From assembly GCF_001592265.1 (NCBI RefSeq), contig NZ_BCWP01000004.1, positions 62,001 through 126,000 of the forward strand: 64,000 nucleotides of DNA. Direction: 5' to 3'. The translations under genes and the position numbers were made by a program. This document shows positions 16,959-26,693 of this stretch, one piece after another; within the stretch, counting starts at the first letter, position 1; the number at the start of each line of letters is the position of its first letter. Below the pieces are notes generated by a model, which made no database searches, was not told where the DNA came from, and worked only from the letters and a program-made list of their open reading frames with translations. The DNA is from Curvibacter delicatus NBRC 14919 (GTDB taxonomy: Bacteria > Pseudomonadota > Gammaproteobacteria > Burkholderiales > Burkholderiaceae_C).

Positions 16959-17462
16959 ATGGCGAAACTCAACGTCAACGGCAAGGTGCGTGAATTCGAG
17001 GCCGAGCCGGACACCCCGCTGCTGTGGGTGCTGCGCGAACAGCTCCGCCTGACCGGCACCAAGTACGGCTGCGGTATCGCGCAATGCGGTGCCTGCACCG
17101 TGCACATCGACGGGGCACCGGTACGCAGCTGTGTACGGCCGCTGGCCTCGCTCTCGGGCCAGGAAAAGATCGTCACCATCGAGGGCCTGTCGAAGAACGG
17201 CTCGCACCCGGTGCAAAAGGCCTGGGCCAGGCTGGACGTCCCGCAGTGCGGCTTCTGCCAGAGCGGCATGATCATGGCTGTCTCGGCCCTGCTCAAGACC
17301 AAGCCCAACCCGAGTGACGCCGACATCGATGCGGCCGTCACCAACATCTGCCGCTGCGGCACCTACAACCGGGTGCGCGCCGCCATCAAGGTCGTGGCCA
17401 AGGGCGGCGCCACCAAGCTGGCCCAGCTGTCCATCCAGCACGCCGACGGGAGCACCACATGA
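16959..17462 (+). CDS. Molybdenum hydroxylase small [2Fe-2S] subunit (IorA/NicA-like), sox-linked
   Basis: This 167-residue protein has a plant-type [2Fe-2S] domain ([10 protein letters not shown], with a further Cys at RSCVRP) and a second helical domain with CGFCQSGM and [13 protein letters not shown]. This is the classic small subunit of isoquinoline 1-oxidoreductase, nicotinate and aldehyde dehydrogenases. It has no own signal peptide and would be exported bound to the Tat-signal-bearing large subunit. AGGAGA lies about 8 bases before the ATG. Its stop overlaps the large-subunit start (ATGA). Confidence 0.92.
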   Translation: MAKLNVNGKVREFEAEPDTPLLWVLREQLRLTGTKYGCGIAQCGACTVHIDGAPVRSCVRPLASLSGQEKIVTIEGLSKNGSHPVQKAWARLDVPQCGFCQSGMIMAVSALLKTKPNPSDADIDAAVTNICRCGTYNRVRAAIKVVAKGGATKLAQLSIQHADGSTT

Positions 17463-19642
17463 GCACCAGCCCCCTGCAGCCCCAACTCTCCCGCCGCAGC
17501 TTTCTGTCCAGCACGGGCGCTGCCGCCGGTGGCCTGGTGGTGAGCTTCCACATTCCATTTGCCAACGCCCAGGACAGCACACCGGAAGTCAATGCCTGGG
17601 TGGTCATCCAACCCGATGACACGGTGGTGATCCGCATCGCCCGCTCCGAAATGGGCCAAGGCACACTCACCGGCCTGGCCCAACTGGTGGCCGAGGAACT
17701 GGAATGCAACTGGGCCAAGGTCACCACCGAGTACCCGACCCCGGGCCAGAATCTGGCGCGCAAGCGCGTCTGGGGCAACTTCGCCACCGGCGGCAGCCGT
17801 GGCATCCGCGAGTCGCACGACTATGTGCGCAAGGGCGGTGCCATGGCGCGCATCCTGCTGGTGCAGGCCGCTGCCGATGGCTGGGGTGTGCCCGCCGCAG
17901 AGTGCGTGGCGGCCAACAGCGTCATCACGCACAAGGCTTCCGGCCGCAAGATCACCTACGGCAAGGTGGCCGCCGCCGCTGCAAAGCTCACACCGCCGGA
18001 TGCTGCCAGCATCACGCTGAAGGATCCGAAGACCTGGAAACTCGCCGGCAAGCGGCTGGCACGGCTGGACACGGTCAAGAAAACCACGGGCGCCCAAGAC
18101 TATGGCATCGACCTGCAGTTGCCCGGTCTGCTCAACGCGGCAATCAAGGACTGCCCGGTCTTCGGCGGCAAGCTCAAGAGCTTTAATGCTGCAGCCATCG
18201 AAGGCCGTCCCGGTGTGAAGAAAGTGGTGCCGGTCGGCGACAGCGCCGTGGCCGTGGTGGCCGACACCTGGTGGCGCGCCAAAACAGCGCTCGAGGCGCT
18301 GCCGATCGAATGGGACTATGGCCCCAACGCGAGCGTCTCGCAAGCGGACATCCAGAAAACACTCAAGGAGGGACTGGTGTTCAGCGGACCGACCGTGGTG
18401 GGCAACAGCAACGGCGACGCGCCGGCTGCCATTGCCTCGGCTGCGCGCAAGATCGAAGCCGTTTATGCCTACCCCTTCCAGAACCACGCCACCCTGGAGC
18501 CCATGAACGCGACGGCGCGCTGGACGCCTGAGCGCTGCGAAGTCTGGGTGCCGACACAAAACGGCGAGGCGGCGCTGGCTGCCGCGGCCGAGGCCTCGGG
18601 CCTGCCGCCGGCCCAATGCGAGGTCTACAAGCTGTACCTTGGCGGCGGTTTCGGCCGTCGCGGCCGCTCCGACTTCGTGACCCAGGCGGTTCAGATTGCC
18701 AAGGCCATGCCGGGCACGCCGATCAAGATGATCTGGTCGCGCGAGGAGGACATGCAGCACGGTTCCTATCACCCGGTCACGAGTGCGAAGCTCACCGCCG
18801 GCCTGGACGCGCAAGGCAACATCACCGGCCTGCACATGCGTATTTCGGGCCAGTCCATCCTGGCCACGGTGGCGCCGCAGACCATCAAGGACGGTCGCGA
18901 CATGCTGGTGTTCCAGGGCCTGAACCCATCCGGCCCGGAAGCCTCGATCGGTTACAGCTTTCCCAACCTGCTGATCGACCACGCCATGCGCAACCCGCAT
19001 GTGCCGGCCGGCTTCTGGCGCGGCGTCAACCTGAACCAGAACGCGATCTACCTCGAGAGCTTCATCGACGAGATTGCCCACGCCACCGGCCAGGACCCGT
19101 TGGCACTGCGCCGCAAGCTGATGGCCAATCACCCCAAGCACCTCGCGGTGCTCAATGCAGTCGCTGAGCGCGCTGGCTGGGACAAGCCGGCACCCAAGGG
19201 GGTGTTCCGCGGGCTGGCACAAACCATGGGCTTCGGCAGCTATGTTGCCGCCTGCGCCGAGGTATCGGTCAGTGACGACGGCCAGCTCAAGATCCACCGC
19301 ATCGTGGCCGCTACCGACCCGGGACATGCCGTCAACCCGCAACAGATCGAAGCACAGGTTGAAGGCTCCTTCTCGTATGGTCTGTCAGCCGCTTTGTTCG
19401 GCGAAATCACGGTCAAGGATGGTGCGGTCGAGCAGAAAAACTTCGACGGCTATCCCGTGGTGCGCATGGCCGACATGCCGAAGGTGGAGACCATCGTGCT
19501 GCCTTCCGGCGGTTTCTGGGGCGGCGTCGGCGAGCCCACCATCGCGGTGGCGGCACCCGCCGTGCTGAACGCGGTCTTTGCTGCCACCGGCAAACGCATC
19601 CGCGAATTGCCCCTGAAGCAGCACAGCCTGAAGCGGGCATGA
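17459..19642 (+). CDS. Molybdenum hydroxylase large molybdopterin-binding subunit (IorB-like), sox-linked
   Basis: This 727-residue xanthine-oxidase-family subunit has a Tat signal (SRRSFLS at 11-17, cleavage near FANAQ), placing it in the periplasm. Molybdopterin-binding motifs include NHATLEPMN (about 342-350), [11 protein letters not shown] (about 396-406) and the catalytic-Glu loop GGVGEPT near the C-terminus. IorB-type enzymes hydroxylate N-heterocycles or oxidise aldehydes and pass electrons to cytochrome c. Here the gene directly downstream, overlapping by 4 bases, is soxX, itself a cytochrome c. No XdhC or MobA partner is adjacent. Confidence 0.9.
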   Translation: MSTSPLQPQLSRRSFLSSTGAAAGGLVVSFHIPFANAQDSTPEVNAWVVIQPDDTVVIRIARSEMGQGTLTGLAQLVAEELECNWAKVTTEYPTPGQNLARKRVWGNFATGGSRGIRESHDYVRKGGAMARILLVQAAADGWGVPAAECVAANSVITHKASGRKITYGKVAAAAAKLTPPDAASITLKDPKTWKLAGKRLARLDTVKKTTGAQDYGIDLQLPGLLNAAIKDCPVFGGKLKSFNAAAIEGRPGVKKVVPVGDSAVAVVADTWWRAKTALEALPIEWDYGPNASVSQADIQKTLKEGLVFSGPTVVGNSNGDAPAAIASAARKIEAVYAYPFQNHATLEPMNATARWTPERCEVWVPTQNGEAALAAAAEASGLPPAQCEVYKLYLGGGFGRRGRSDFVTQAVQIAKAMPGTPIKMIWSREEDMQHGSYHPVTSAKLTAGLDAQGNITGLHMRISGQSILATVAPQTIKDGRDMLVFQGLNPSGPEASIGYSFPNLLIDHAMRNPHVPAGFWRGVNLNQNAIYLESFIDEIAHATGQDPLALRRKLMANHPKHLAVLNAVAERAGWDKPAPKGVFRGLAQTMGFGSYVAACAEVSVSDDGQLKIHRIVAATDPGHAVNPQQIEAQVEGSFSYGLSAALFGEITVKDGAVEQKNFDGYPVVRMADMPKVETIVLPSGGFWGGVGEPTIAVAAPAVLNAVFAATGKRIRELPLKQHSLKRA

Positions 19643-20133
19643 GGCAAGGCATGGCGGCCTGCCTGTCACGGGTGTGCCGCCTGTTCCCGACGGTCGCTGT
19701 CATGGCTTGGCTGTCTCTCACTGCTACGTCGGCCATCGCCCAGACAACCGAGCCCTCACCCGGTCTGCATGTGGTGGACGACGGCATCCCCGAGCCCCTG
19801 AGCAGCGAGCCGGGGGATGCAACGCGCGGGCGCAGCATCGTGGCCAACCGCCAGTTGGGCCTGTGCCTGCTGTGCCACCATGGCCCCCTGCCGGAGGAGC
19901 GCTTCCAGGGCACGCTGGCACCCGATCTTGCCGGGGCCGGCCGCCGCTGGACGGCCGCGCAGCTGCGGCTACGGCTGGCCGATGCACGTCGCCTCAACCC
20001 CGACAGCATCATGCCGGCCTATTACCGCAGCGAGGGGCTGACCCGCGTTGGCAATGCCTGGCAGGGCAAGACCCTGCTGTCAGCGCAGCAGATGGAGGAC
20101 GTGGTGGCTTACCTGCGCACGTTGAACGACTGA
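19639..20133 (+). CDS. soxX: Sulfur oxidation c-type cytochrome SoxX
   Basis: This 164-residue periplasmic monoheme cytochrome has a signal peptide (about 1-35), heme motif CLLCH (C76, C79, H80) and a likely axial Met125 (DSIMPAYY). The PDLAGAGRRW and MEDVVAYLRTL segments are typical of SoxX. With SoxA it attaches sulfur substrates to SoxY through a disulfide. The ATG overlaps the stop of the molybdenum hydroxylase large subunit; a second ATG 12 bases downstream is possible. Confidence 0.9.
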   Translation: MRQGMAACLSRVCRLFPTVAVMAWLSLTATSAIAQTTEPSPGLHVVDDGIPEPLSSEPGDATRGRSIVANRQLGLCLLCHHGPLPEERFQGTLAPDLAGAGRRWTAAQLRLRLADARRLNPDSIMPAYYRSEGLTRVGNAWQGKTLLSAQQMEDVVAYLRTLND

Positions 20134-20140
20134 ATCAACC

Positions 20141-20605
20141 ATGAACACAATCTTCCCAACTCGACGCCAGCTGCTGGCCAGCAGCGCAGGCCTGGGCACC
20201 TGGCTGCTGGTGCGCCCTGCTGCTGCCGCACCAGACGAACTGGCGGCGGCCATCAGTGCCTGGAGCAACGGCGCCGCGGTGCAGCGCGGCCGCGTCAAGC
20301 TCGACATCGCGCCGCTGGTGGACAACGGCAACACGGTGCCGATCAGCATCAGCGTGGAGAGCCCGATGACTGCGACTGATCACGTCACCGCCATTGCCAT
20401 CTTCAACGAGCGCAATCCGCAGCGTGATGTGGCCCGCTTCACGCTGGGCCCGCGTGCCGGCCGTGCCACGGTGTCCACACGCATCCGGCTGGCCACCACG
20501 CAAAAACTGGCAGCGGTGGCACGCATGAACGACGGCAGCTACTGGTCGCACACGGTTGACGTGATCGTGACGCTGGCCGCCTGCCTGGAAGGCGAGGAGA
20601 GCTGA
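20141..20605 (+). CDS. soxY: Sulfur carrier subunit SoxY with atypical C-terminus
   Basis: This 154-residue protein has a Tat signal (TRRQLLA at 7-13) and a SoxY immunoglobulin-like domain. In canonical SoxY the carrier Cys sits in a C-terminal GGCGG swinging arm. Here the arm reads LAACLEGEES: Cys148 is kept, but the flanking glycines are replaced and six residues follow it. This may alter arm flexibility or the bound substrate. The gene lies 7 bases after soxX and 2 bases before soxZ. Confidence 0.85.
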   Translation: MNTIFPTRRQLLASSAGLGTWLLVRPAAAAPDELAAAISAWSNGAAVQRGRVKLDIAPLVDNGNTVPISISVESPMTATDHVTAIAIFNERNPQRDVARFTLGPRAGRATVSTRIRLATTQKLAAVARMNDGSYWSHTVDVIVTLAACLEGEES

Positions 20606-20607
20606 GC

Positions 20608-20928
20608 ATGGCGCGCACCCTCATCAAGGTGCCGGCCAGCGCCCGGCGCGGCGAAATCATCGCCATCAGCACCATCATCGGCCATCCGATGGAAACCGGC
20701 TTTCGCCCTGGCGCCGATGGGCAGGTACTGCCACGCGACATCATCCGGCGTTTCACCTGCCACTACAACGACGAACTGGTGTTCAGTGCCGAACTGTTCT
20801 CCGCCATTGCCGCCAACCCCCTGATTGCCTTCCACACCGTGGCCACGGCCAGCGGCACGCTGCGCATGCGCTGGGAAGGCGACCATGGCTTCAGCCATAC
20901 GGAAAGCGTGACCCTCGACGTGACATGA
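20608..20928 (+). CDS. soxZ: Sulfur carrier partner SoxZ
   Basis: This 106-residue protein has the full SoxZ fold signature: MARTLIKVPASARRGE, then HPMETGFR and FTCHYNDELVF, and a C-terminal strand SHTESVTLDVT. It has no signal peptide and would be exported with SoxY by piggy-back on the Tat pathway, as known for this pair. It begins 2 bases after soxY and overlaps soxA by 4 bases. Confidence 0.93.
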   Translation: MARTLIKVPASARRGEIIAISTIIGHPMETGFRPGADGQVLPRDIIRRFTCHYNDELVFSAELFSAIAANPLIAFHTVATASGTLRMRWEGDHGFSHTESVTLDVT

Positions 20929-21701
20929 AGCACTGGCGGGCCGCTCTTCTTTTCGGTGCCATGCTGGCATGCCATGCGCAGGCACAGCCCGTGGCACCGA
21001 CCGAGCCGCGTCATTCGGGTTTCGACTTCATGGGCACGGCAGTGCAGGCCATGCAGCGTGACGATGCCCTCAACCCGGCCATGCTGTGGGTCAAGCAGGG
21101 CGAGGCCCTGTGGCAAACACCGGCGGGAACAAGCGGCAAAGCCTGCGCCAGCTGCCATGGCGCCGCCAGCAGCCTGCACGGCGTCGCCGCGCGCTTTCCG
21201 GCCTTCGATGCCGGCCTGCAACGGCCCGTCAACCTGGCACAGCGTATCAATCTGTGCCGGCAGAACCGGCAACAGGCCGCCCCCTGGCGACTGGAAAGCC
21301 AGGACCTGCTGAGCCTGGAAAGCTTCGTGGCCCTGCAGTCGCGCGGCCTGCCCATGGCACCGCTGGCCGATGCACGGCTGCAACCCTTCGTGGAACGCGG
21401 CCGGGCACGCTACCAGCAACGCCTGGGGCAACTCGACCTCTCATGCGCCCAATGCCATGACCAGCGCTGGGGCCAACGCCTGGGCGGCACCGTCATCCCC
21501 CAGGCCCATCCCACCGGCTACCCACTGTACCGGCTCGAATGGCAGGGGCTGGGTTCGCTGCAACGCCGGCTGCGCAACTGCCTGAGCGGCGTGCGCGCCC
21601 AACCCTGGCCTTATGGGGCACAGGAACTGGTGGAGCTGGAGCTGTATCTGGCGGCCCAGGCCAGCGGCATGGCACTGGAGAGCCCCGCCGTTCGGCCTTG
21701 A
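20925..21701 (+). CDS. soxA: Diheme L-cysteine S-thiosulfotransferase subunit SoxA
   Basis: This 258-residue periplasmic cytochrome has a signal peptide (about 1-20) and two heme motifs (C74-x2-C77-H78 and C174-x2-C177-H178), so it is the diheme form. Cys219 (RNCLSGVRA) matches the conserved Cys that is modified to a persulfide and ligates the catalytic heme. With SoxX it would load sulfur substrates onto SoxYZ. It is the last gene of the hydroxylase-sox operon; soxB, soxC and soxD are absent from the window. Confidence 0.92.
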   Translation: MKHWRAALLFGAMLACHAQAQPVAPTEPRHSGFDFMGTAVQAMQRDDALNPAMLWVKQGEALWQTPAGTSGKACASCHGAASSLHGVAARFPAFDAGLQRPVNLAQRINLCRQNRQQAAPWRLESQDLLSLESFVALQSRGLPMAPLADARLQPFVERGRARYQQRLGQLDLSCAQCHDQRWGQRLGGTVIPQAHPTGYPLYRLEWQGLGSLQRRLRNCLSGVRAQPWPYGAQELVELELYLAAQASGMALESPAVRP

Positions 21702-21788
21702 GGGCCCTTACAGCTGTTAACATCGGCCGCTAAGGGGGGAGTTCGTGCCAGCTGTTTCGACTCCAATCACAACAACAAACGGATTTCG

Positions 21789-24584
21789 ATGACAGCTCGC
21801 ATGATCATGCCGCGACCCAAACCTCGCCATATCAGCCTTAAAACACGCGTCGCGCTGGCGATGAGTGTCCTATTCATCGGCGTGGTCGGCGCCATGGCCT
21901 TGCTGGGCTTGCGCTACTTCGAAGCCGAGTTCCGCAACAGCCTGTACGCCCAGCAATACACCCTGGTGTCCTCGCTGGCCACCAGCGTCGACGAAAAAAT
22001 CCGGATCACACAAGACGCGCTGAACCTCTCGGCGCAGCACCTCCCACACGAAGCCCTGTCCGACCCAGAACTGGCGCAACGCTTGCTCGATCGCATGGCC
22101 GCATTGCACTCCCTGTTCGACAACGGGCTGTTTCTGATCTCGGCAGAAGGCAAGGTGATTGCCGAGAGCCCCTACAAGCCCGACCGGCGCGGCCGCGACA
22201 TCACCAACCGCAAGTTCTTCCAGATCACCGCAGCCACCCTCAAGCCGCACATCTCCTCGCCCTATCTGTCGTCCTACCTGCCGGGACAACCTGCCCTGAT
22301 GATGACCTCACCGCTGCTGAACGATCGTGGCGAACTCATCGGCATTCTGCAAGGCAGCTTTGACCTGCTGGGCCGCAACTTCCTGGCCAACCTCAACCAG
22401 ATCAAGATCGGCCACACGGGCTACATCTTCATCACCGACCAGGAGCGGACGGTGATCATGCACCCCGATTCCATCCGTCTCATGATGGAGGCTGCGCGAC
22501 CCGGCAAGAATGAACTCTACGATCGGGCATTGGCAGGATTCGAAGGCAGCGGCCCGACCGTCACCTCCCATGGCCAGGCCATGTTCAGCAGTTTCAAACG
22601 GCTGTCCACCACCGGCTGGATCCTCGCGGCCAATTATCCCGTTGCCGAAGCCGAAGCGCCGCTGCGCCAGGCCCAACGTTATTTCCTGCTGGCCTTGGCG
22701 CTGGGAACCGGCATCGTGCTGCTGGTCGCCTGGCTGATCATGCGCCGGTTCATGGCCCCGCTGGCGACGCTCACGCGGCATGTTCAGGAGCTTCCCGGCA
22801 AGACTGGCGCGGATCGCCTGTTGTCGGTCAACGGCGGCGGCACCGAGATCGACACCCTGATGCTGGCTTCCAATACCATGGTCCGTACGCTGGATCAGCA
22901 GCAGCAGACCTTGCGCGACAGTGAAGCCCGCTTTCGCAGCCTGACCGAATTGTCGACCGACTGGTACTGGGAGCAGGATGCCGAATTCCGCTTCACCCAG
23001 ATGTCGATTGGCCGCATCCGCGCCGATGTTGAACCGTTCATCGGCAAGACCCGCTGGGAACTGCCTCTGGAAGGCGTGACACCGGTGCAATGGGCCGAGC
23101 ACCGCAAGCAACTGGAACGGCACGAACCGTTCAAGAATTTCGTCTACCAGGTCCGTGCCGACAACGGCGAATTGCACACCTTCTCCATCAGCGGCACGCC
23201 CATACTGGACGAGCAGGGCCGGTTCCGCGGCTATCGCGGCGTGGGCACCGACATCACCGACCGCATGACGGCCGAGCAGCGCATCGAATTCCTGGCCTAC
23301 CACGACCCCCTGACCGGCCTGCCCAATCGCCTGCTGCTGCAGGACCGCTTCGAACAGGCCATTGCCCAGGCCCAGCGCGACAACAGCCGGGTCGCCCTGC
23401 TGTTTCTCGACCTTGACAGTTTCAAGAGCATCAACGACACCCTCGGCCACCATTGCGGTGACGCCTTGCTCAAGAAGGTTGCCGAACGCCTGAAGGAGTG
23501 TGTTCGCGACACCGACGCCATCTCCCGCCAGGGTGGCGACGAATTCCTGATCGTGCTGCGCGACCTGCCAGACGCCGACGTCGCGGCCGAGGTCATGACC
23601 AAGGTGATGGAGCGGCTGCAGGAGCCGTTTACCCCCGATGGCCACGAAGTCACCACCTCTGTCTCCATGGGGGCAACGATCTTCCCCGAAGATGGCAACG
23701 ATTTCGAAACCTTGCTGAAAAAGGCCGACCTGGCCATGTACCGCGCCAAGGAAGCAGGTCGCAACACCTATCGCTTCTTCGATGAGGCAATGAATGCTGA
23801 AACCATCGATCACCTGCAGTTGCTGCGGGGGCTGCGTCGGGCGTTGGAGCGCCACGAATTCACGCTCTATTACCAACCCCAGATTGACTTAGCCAGCAAC
23901 AAGGTGATCGGCGTTGAAGCGCTGCTGCGCTGGCAGCACCCCGAACTGGGCCTGATCGAGCCGCAGCGTTTCGTCCCGGTCGCCGAAGAAAGCGGCCTGA
24001 TCGTGCCCATCGGCCAGTGGGTTCTGCTTGAAGCCTGCCGCCAGGCCATGGCCTGGCAACAGGCCGGCTTGCCGCCCTTGACGATGGCCGTCAACTTTTC
24101 CGGCGTCCAGTTCAAACGTGGCGACGTGGAACAGTCCGTCCGGCGCGCGCTGGAGGAGTCCGGACTGCCGCCTGCGCTGCTGGAGCTGGAGCTGACCGAG
24201 TCGATCCTGATCCAGAACGTGGATGGCGTGCTGGTCAGCCTGCAAAACCTGAAGCGGTTGGGCGTGCAGCTCTCGATCGATGACTTCGGGACCGGCTACT
24301 CCAGCCTGGCCTACCTTAAGCGCTTTGACATCGACCGGCTCAAGATCGACCGCACGTTCGTGCGCGACCTCGCCACTGACCCGGACGACGCCGCCATCGT
24401 GCGCGCCATCATCCAGATGGCCAACAGCCTGAACCTGCGCACGATTGCCGAAGGCGTCGAAACGGAAGACATGCTGACGCAACTGCGCGCCTTCGGCTGC
24501 GACGAAGTCCAGGGTTTCCTGTTCGCCCGACCAATGCCGGCAACCGACATGGCACGTTTCATCTCGGACCAGCAAGACCGCTAA
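21789..24584 (+). CDS. Membrane c-di-GMP enzyme: Cache-like sensor, PAS, GGDEF and EAL domains
   Basis: This 931-residue protein has a first membrane helix (about 22-42), a periplasmic double-Cache-like sensor (about 45-290), a second helix (about 298-318), and a PAS domain (about 375-495). A GGDEF domain with intact RQGGDEF (about 580) and an EAL domain with intact EALLRW and DDFGTGYSS follow. Both output motifs look active, so it could make or break c-di-GMP in response to a periplasmic ligand. It stands alone; the 87 bases before it hold no clear operator. Confidence 0.93.
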   Translation: MTARMIMPRPKPRHISLKTRVALAMSVLFIGVVGAMALLGLRYFEAEFRNSLYAQQYTLVSSLATSVDEKIRITQDALNLSAQHLPHEALSDPELAQRLLDRMAALHSLFDNGLFLISAEGKVIAESPYKPDRRGRDITNRKFFQITAATLKPHISSPYLSSYLPGQPALMMTSPLLNDRGELIGILQGSFDLLGRNFLANLNQIKIGHTGYIFITDQERTVIMHPDSIRLMMEAARPGKNELYDRALAGFEGSGPTVTSHGQAMFSSFKRLSTTGWILAANYPVAEAEAPLRQAQRYFLLALALGTGIVLLVAWLIMRRFMAPLATLTRHVQELPGKTGADRLLSVNGGGTEIDTLMLASNTMVRTLDQQQQTLRDSEARFRSLTELSTDWYWEQDAEFRFTQMSIGRIRADVEPFIGKTRWELPLEGVTPVQWAEHRKQLERHEPFKNFVYQVRADNGELHTFSISGTPILDEQGRFRGYRGVGTDITDRMTAEQRIEFLAYHDPLTGLPNRLLLQDRFEQAIAQAQRDNSRVALLFLDLDSFKSINDTLGHHCGDALLKKVAERLKECVRDTDAISRQGGDEFLIVLRDLPDADVAAEVMTKVMERLQEPFTPDGHEVTTSVSMGATIFPEDGNDFETLLKKADLAMYRAKEAGRNTYRFFDEAMNAETIDHLQLLRGLRRALERHEFTLYYQPQIDLASNKVIGVEALLRWQHPELGLIEPQRFVPVAEESGLIVPIGQWVLLEACRQAMAWQQAGLPPLTMAVNFSGVQFKRGDVEQSVRRALEESGLPPALLELELTESILIQNVDGVLVSLQNLKRLGVQLSIDDFGTGYSSLAYLKRFDIDRLKIDRTFVRDLATDPDDAAIVRAIIQMANSLNLRTIAEGVETEDMLTQLRAFGCDEVQGFLFARPMPATDMARFISDQQDR

Positions 24585-24635
24585 GGGTTGCCCGGTCGCC
24601 AGCGGAATTGGCGGGCACCTTGAGCTCGCCTTGGA

Positions 24636-26180
24636 TTACTTGAAAACTTTCACGGCATGCACCAGTTGGTCAGCCTGCATCTTCAGGTTGTCAGCCGCGG
24701 CCGCACTCTCTTCAACCAGTGCCGCGTTTTGCTGCGTGGTCTGGTCGAGCAAGGTGATGGCTTCGCCCACCTGGGCCACACCTTGCGCCTGCTCGGTACT
24801 GGCAATCGTGATCTGGCTCATCAGCTCCGTCACCTGGCGGATGGAACTCACCACTTCGTTCATGGTGGTGCCCGCCTGATCGACCAGGGTGTTGCCATGC
24901 TCAACGCGCTGCACGCTGTCGTCGATGAGCGCCTTGATTTCCTTGGCAGCTTCGGCGCTGCGACCGGCCAATGAGCGGACTTCGCTGGCCACCACGGCAA
25001 AACCGCGACCTTGTTCGCCGGCCCGTGCCGCCTCGACGGCCGCATTGAGGGCCAGAATGTTGGTCTGAAAGGCAATGCCATCGATGACGCCAATGATGTC
25101 GGCGATTTTCTTGCTCGAATCATTGATGCCCTTCATCGTGTCGACCACCTGCGCCACGACTTCACCGCCCTTGGCAGCGACGGTGCTGGCATTCTGGGCC
25201 AGCTCATTGCCCTGGCGTGCGTTGTCGGCATTCTGCTTGACGGTGGAGCTGAACTGCTCCATCGAAGCGGCGGTTTCCTCCAGCGCGCTGGCCTGGCTTT
25301 CAGTACGGCCGCTGAGATCCAGATTGCCCGAGGCGATCTGGACACTGGCCGAAGCGACCACCTGGGAACGTGCTGCCACATCGTCCACCAGCGCACGCAG
25401 GTTCAGGCCCGACTGGTTGATGGCACGCAGCAGCATGCCGATCTCGTCCACGCGGTTGAGGCTGATGTTCTGGCCTGCCTGGCCGCTGGCCACGGTCTGG
25501 GCCTGTTTCAGGATCAGGCGCAACGGCCGGCCAATCTGACGCTCAATCGTGAAGCAACTCACCAACGCGCCTGCGAGCAGACCACCCGCGACCATGCCGA
25601 GGGGTGCACCGGTGATCCCGCTTGCAAGCGCCACGCCCAGCGCCACCAGCACCCCCAGGGCATTGGCCAACCGGATGCGCGAACCGACTGAGATGACCCG
25701 GAACATCGTGGTCCAGCCCATCAGGCCGGAACGTACGACGATGCCTTTGTGGAAAGCCAGGCCCTTGGCATGGCCCTCGCGAACTTTTTGATAAAGCGCT
25801 TCAGCCGCAGCAACTTCGTTGGCTTCCGGCTTGGTGCGCACTGACATGTAGCCGGTGACACGGCCGTCGCGGTTGATCGGGGTGGCATTGGCACGCACCC
25901 AGTAATGGTCACCATTCTTGCGCCGGTTCTTGACCAGTGCCGTCCACGACTCACCACCCTTGAGTGTGGCCCACATGTCGGCAAATGCCTCCTTGGGCAT
26001 GTCGGGATGGCGAACCATGTTGTGCGGCTGTCCCAGGATCTCATCACGCTCGTAGCCGCTGACCTCGACAAAGGCTTGGTTGGCATAGGTGACATGACTC
26101 TGCGTGTCGGTGGTCGACATCAGTGTCACGCCATCCCGGAACACATACTCGCGCTGGGTCACGGGGTGGTTGTTTCTCAT
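24636..26180 (-). CDS. Methyl-accepting chemotaxis protein with N-terminal PAS domain (Aer-like)
   Basis: This 514-residue receptor has an Aer-type PAS domain (about 1-120; [14 protein letters not shown], then NMVRHPDMP), a pair of short hydrophobic helices (about 168-210), a HAMP-like region, and the highly conserved signalling tip [17 protein letters not shown]. Aer-like PAS domains bind FAD and report redox state, so energy taxis is likely. It follows a response regulator gene by 19 bases and probably belongs to the same transcription unit as the upstream kinase genes. Confidence 0.92.
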   Translation of the reverse strand: MRNNHPVTQREYVFRDGVTLMSTTDTQSHVTYANQAFVEVSGYERDEILGQPHNMVRHPDMPKEAFADMWATLKGGESWTALVKNRRKNGDHYWVRANATPINRDGRVTGYMSVRTKPEANEVAAAEALYQKVREGHAKGLAFHKGIVVRSGLMGWTTMFRVISVGSRIRLANALGVLVALGVALASGITGAPLGMVAGGLLAGALVSCFTIERQIGRPLRLILKQAQTVASGQAGQNISLNRVDEIGMLLRAINQSGLNLRALVDDVAARSQVVASASVQIASGNLDLSGRTESQASALEETAASMEQFSSTVKQNADNARQGNELAQNASTVAAKGGEVVAQVVDTMKGINDSSKKIADIIGVIDGIAFQTNILALNAAVEAARAGEQGRGFAVVASEVRSLAGRSAEAAKEIKALIDDSVQRVEHGNTLVDQAGTTMNEVVSSIRQVTELMSQITIASTEQAQGVAQVGEAITLLDQTTQQNAALVEESAAAADNLKMQADQLVHAVKVFK

Positions 26181-26199
26181 TTTTATCTTGCTTCAGGTG

Positions 26200-26583
26200 T
26201 CAATGTCTGGATGCGATTTCGCAGGCGGCATTCAGTTGCACCACCAACAGTGCGTTTTCGAATTCGGTCGCTTTGTCGAAGAACCAGTCGGCACCGGCCT
26301 GCAGGCAGCGGGCACGGTTGAACGGACTGTCATCGCTGGTCAGTACGAGCACCTCCATGCCAGGGGCGAGCTGTTTGAGGGTCGGAATGATCCGCAGGGC
26401 GTTGCCGTCGGCTAGATGCAGATCCAGGATCAGCAGCGTCGGGGGCTTCTGCTCCACACAGCGCAAGGTTTGCGTCATGGTGTCGGCCGTGTCGATCTCG
26501 TCGACGCCGGCAATGCCATGCAGCACACCCACCAAGCGTGTACGGATCAGTTCGGAGTCATCGGCGACCAGCAGGTTCAACAT
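26200..26583 (-). CDS. Single-domain response regulator (receiver only)
   Basis: This 127-residue receiver domain has the acidic pair D8-D9 (VADDSE), a phospho-acceptor D54 (LLILDLHLAD) and a Lys near 108 (FDKATEFE). No output domain follows. The start MLNLLVADD is preferred over an ATG 36 bases upstream, as the receiver fold begins right there. A receiver next to a chemoreceptor may act like CheY, or relay from the upstream hybrid-type kinase. Confidence 0.85.
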   Translation of the reverse strand: MLNLLVADDSELIRTRLVGVLHGIAGVDEIDTADTMTQTLRCVEQKPPTLLILDLHLADGNALRIIPTLKQLAPGMEVLVLTSDDSPFNRARCLQAGADWFFDKATEFENALLVVQLNAACEIASRH

Positions 26584-26657
26584 GCCGCCATGGTGCCGGG
26601 TGCATGCCTTCGGCGCCATCGGACAACGCCGGTTTGAATGTCAGGAAAAGATGAAGC

Positions 26658-26677
26658 GGGTAGGAAATTTCCTACCC
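26658..26677. repeat. Perfect 20-bp palindrome between two response regulator genes
   Basis: GGGTAGGAAATTTCCTACCC is its own reverse complement. It lies in the 110-base gap between the LuxR-type regulator stop and the start of the receiver-only gene. It could be an operator bound by a dimeric regulator, for example the LuxR-type protein next door, or a hairpin; no T-run follows on either strand, which argues against a terminator. Confidence 0.6.
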
Positions 26678-26693
26678 TGGCGCAAGCCGCTCG

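Noticed and set aside
22308-23876. A 522-codon open frame antisense to the GGDEF/EAL gene
   Set aside because: It overlaps a multi-domain protein with intact motifs and has no recognisable domain itself.
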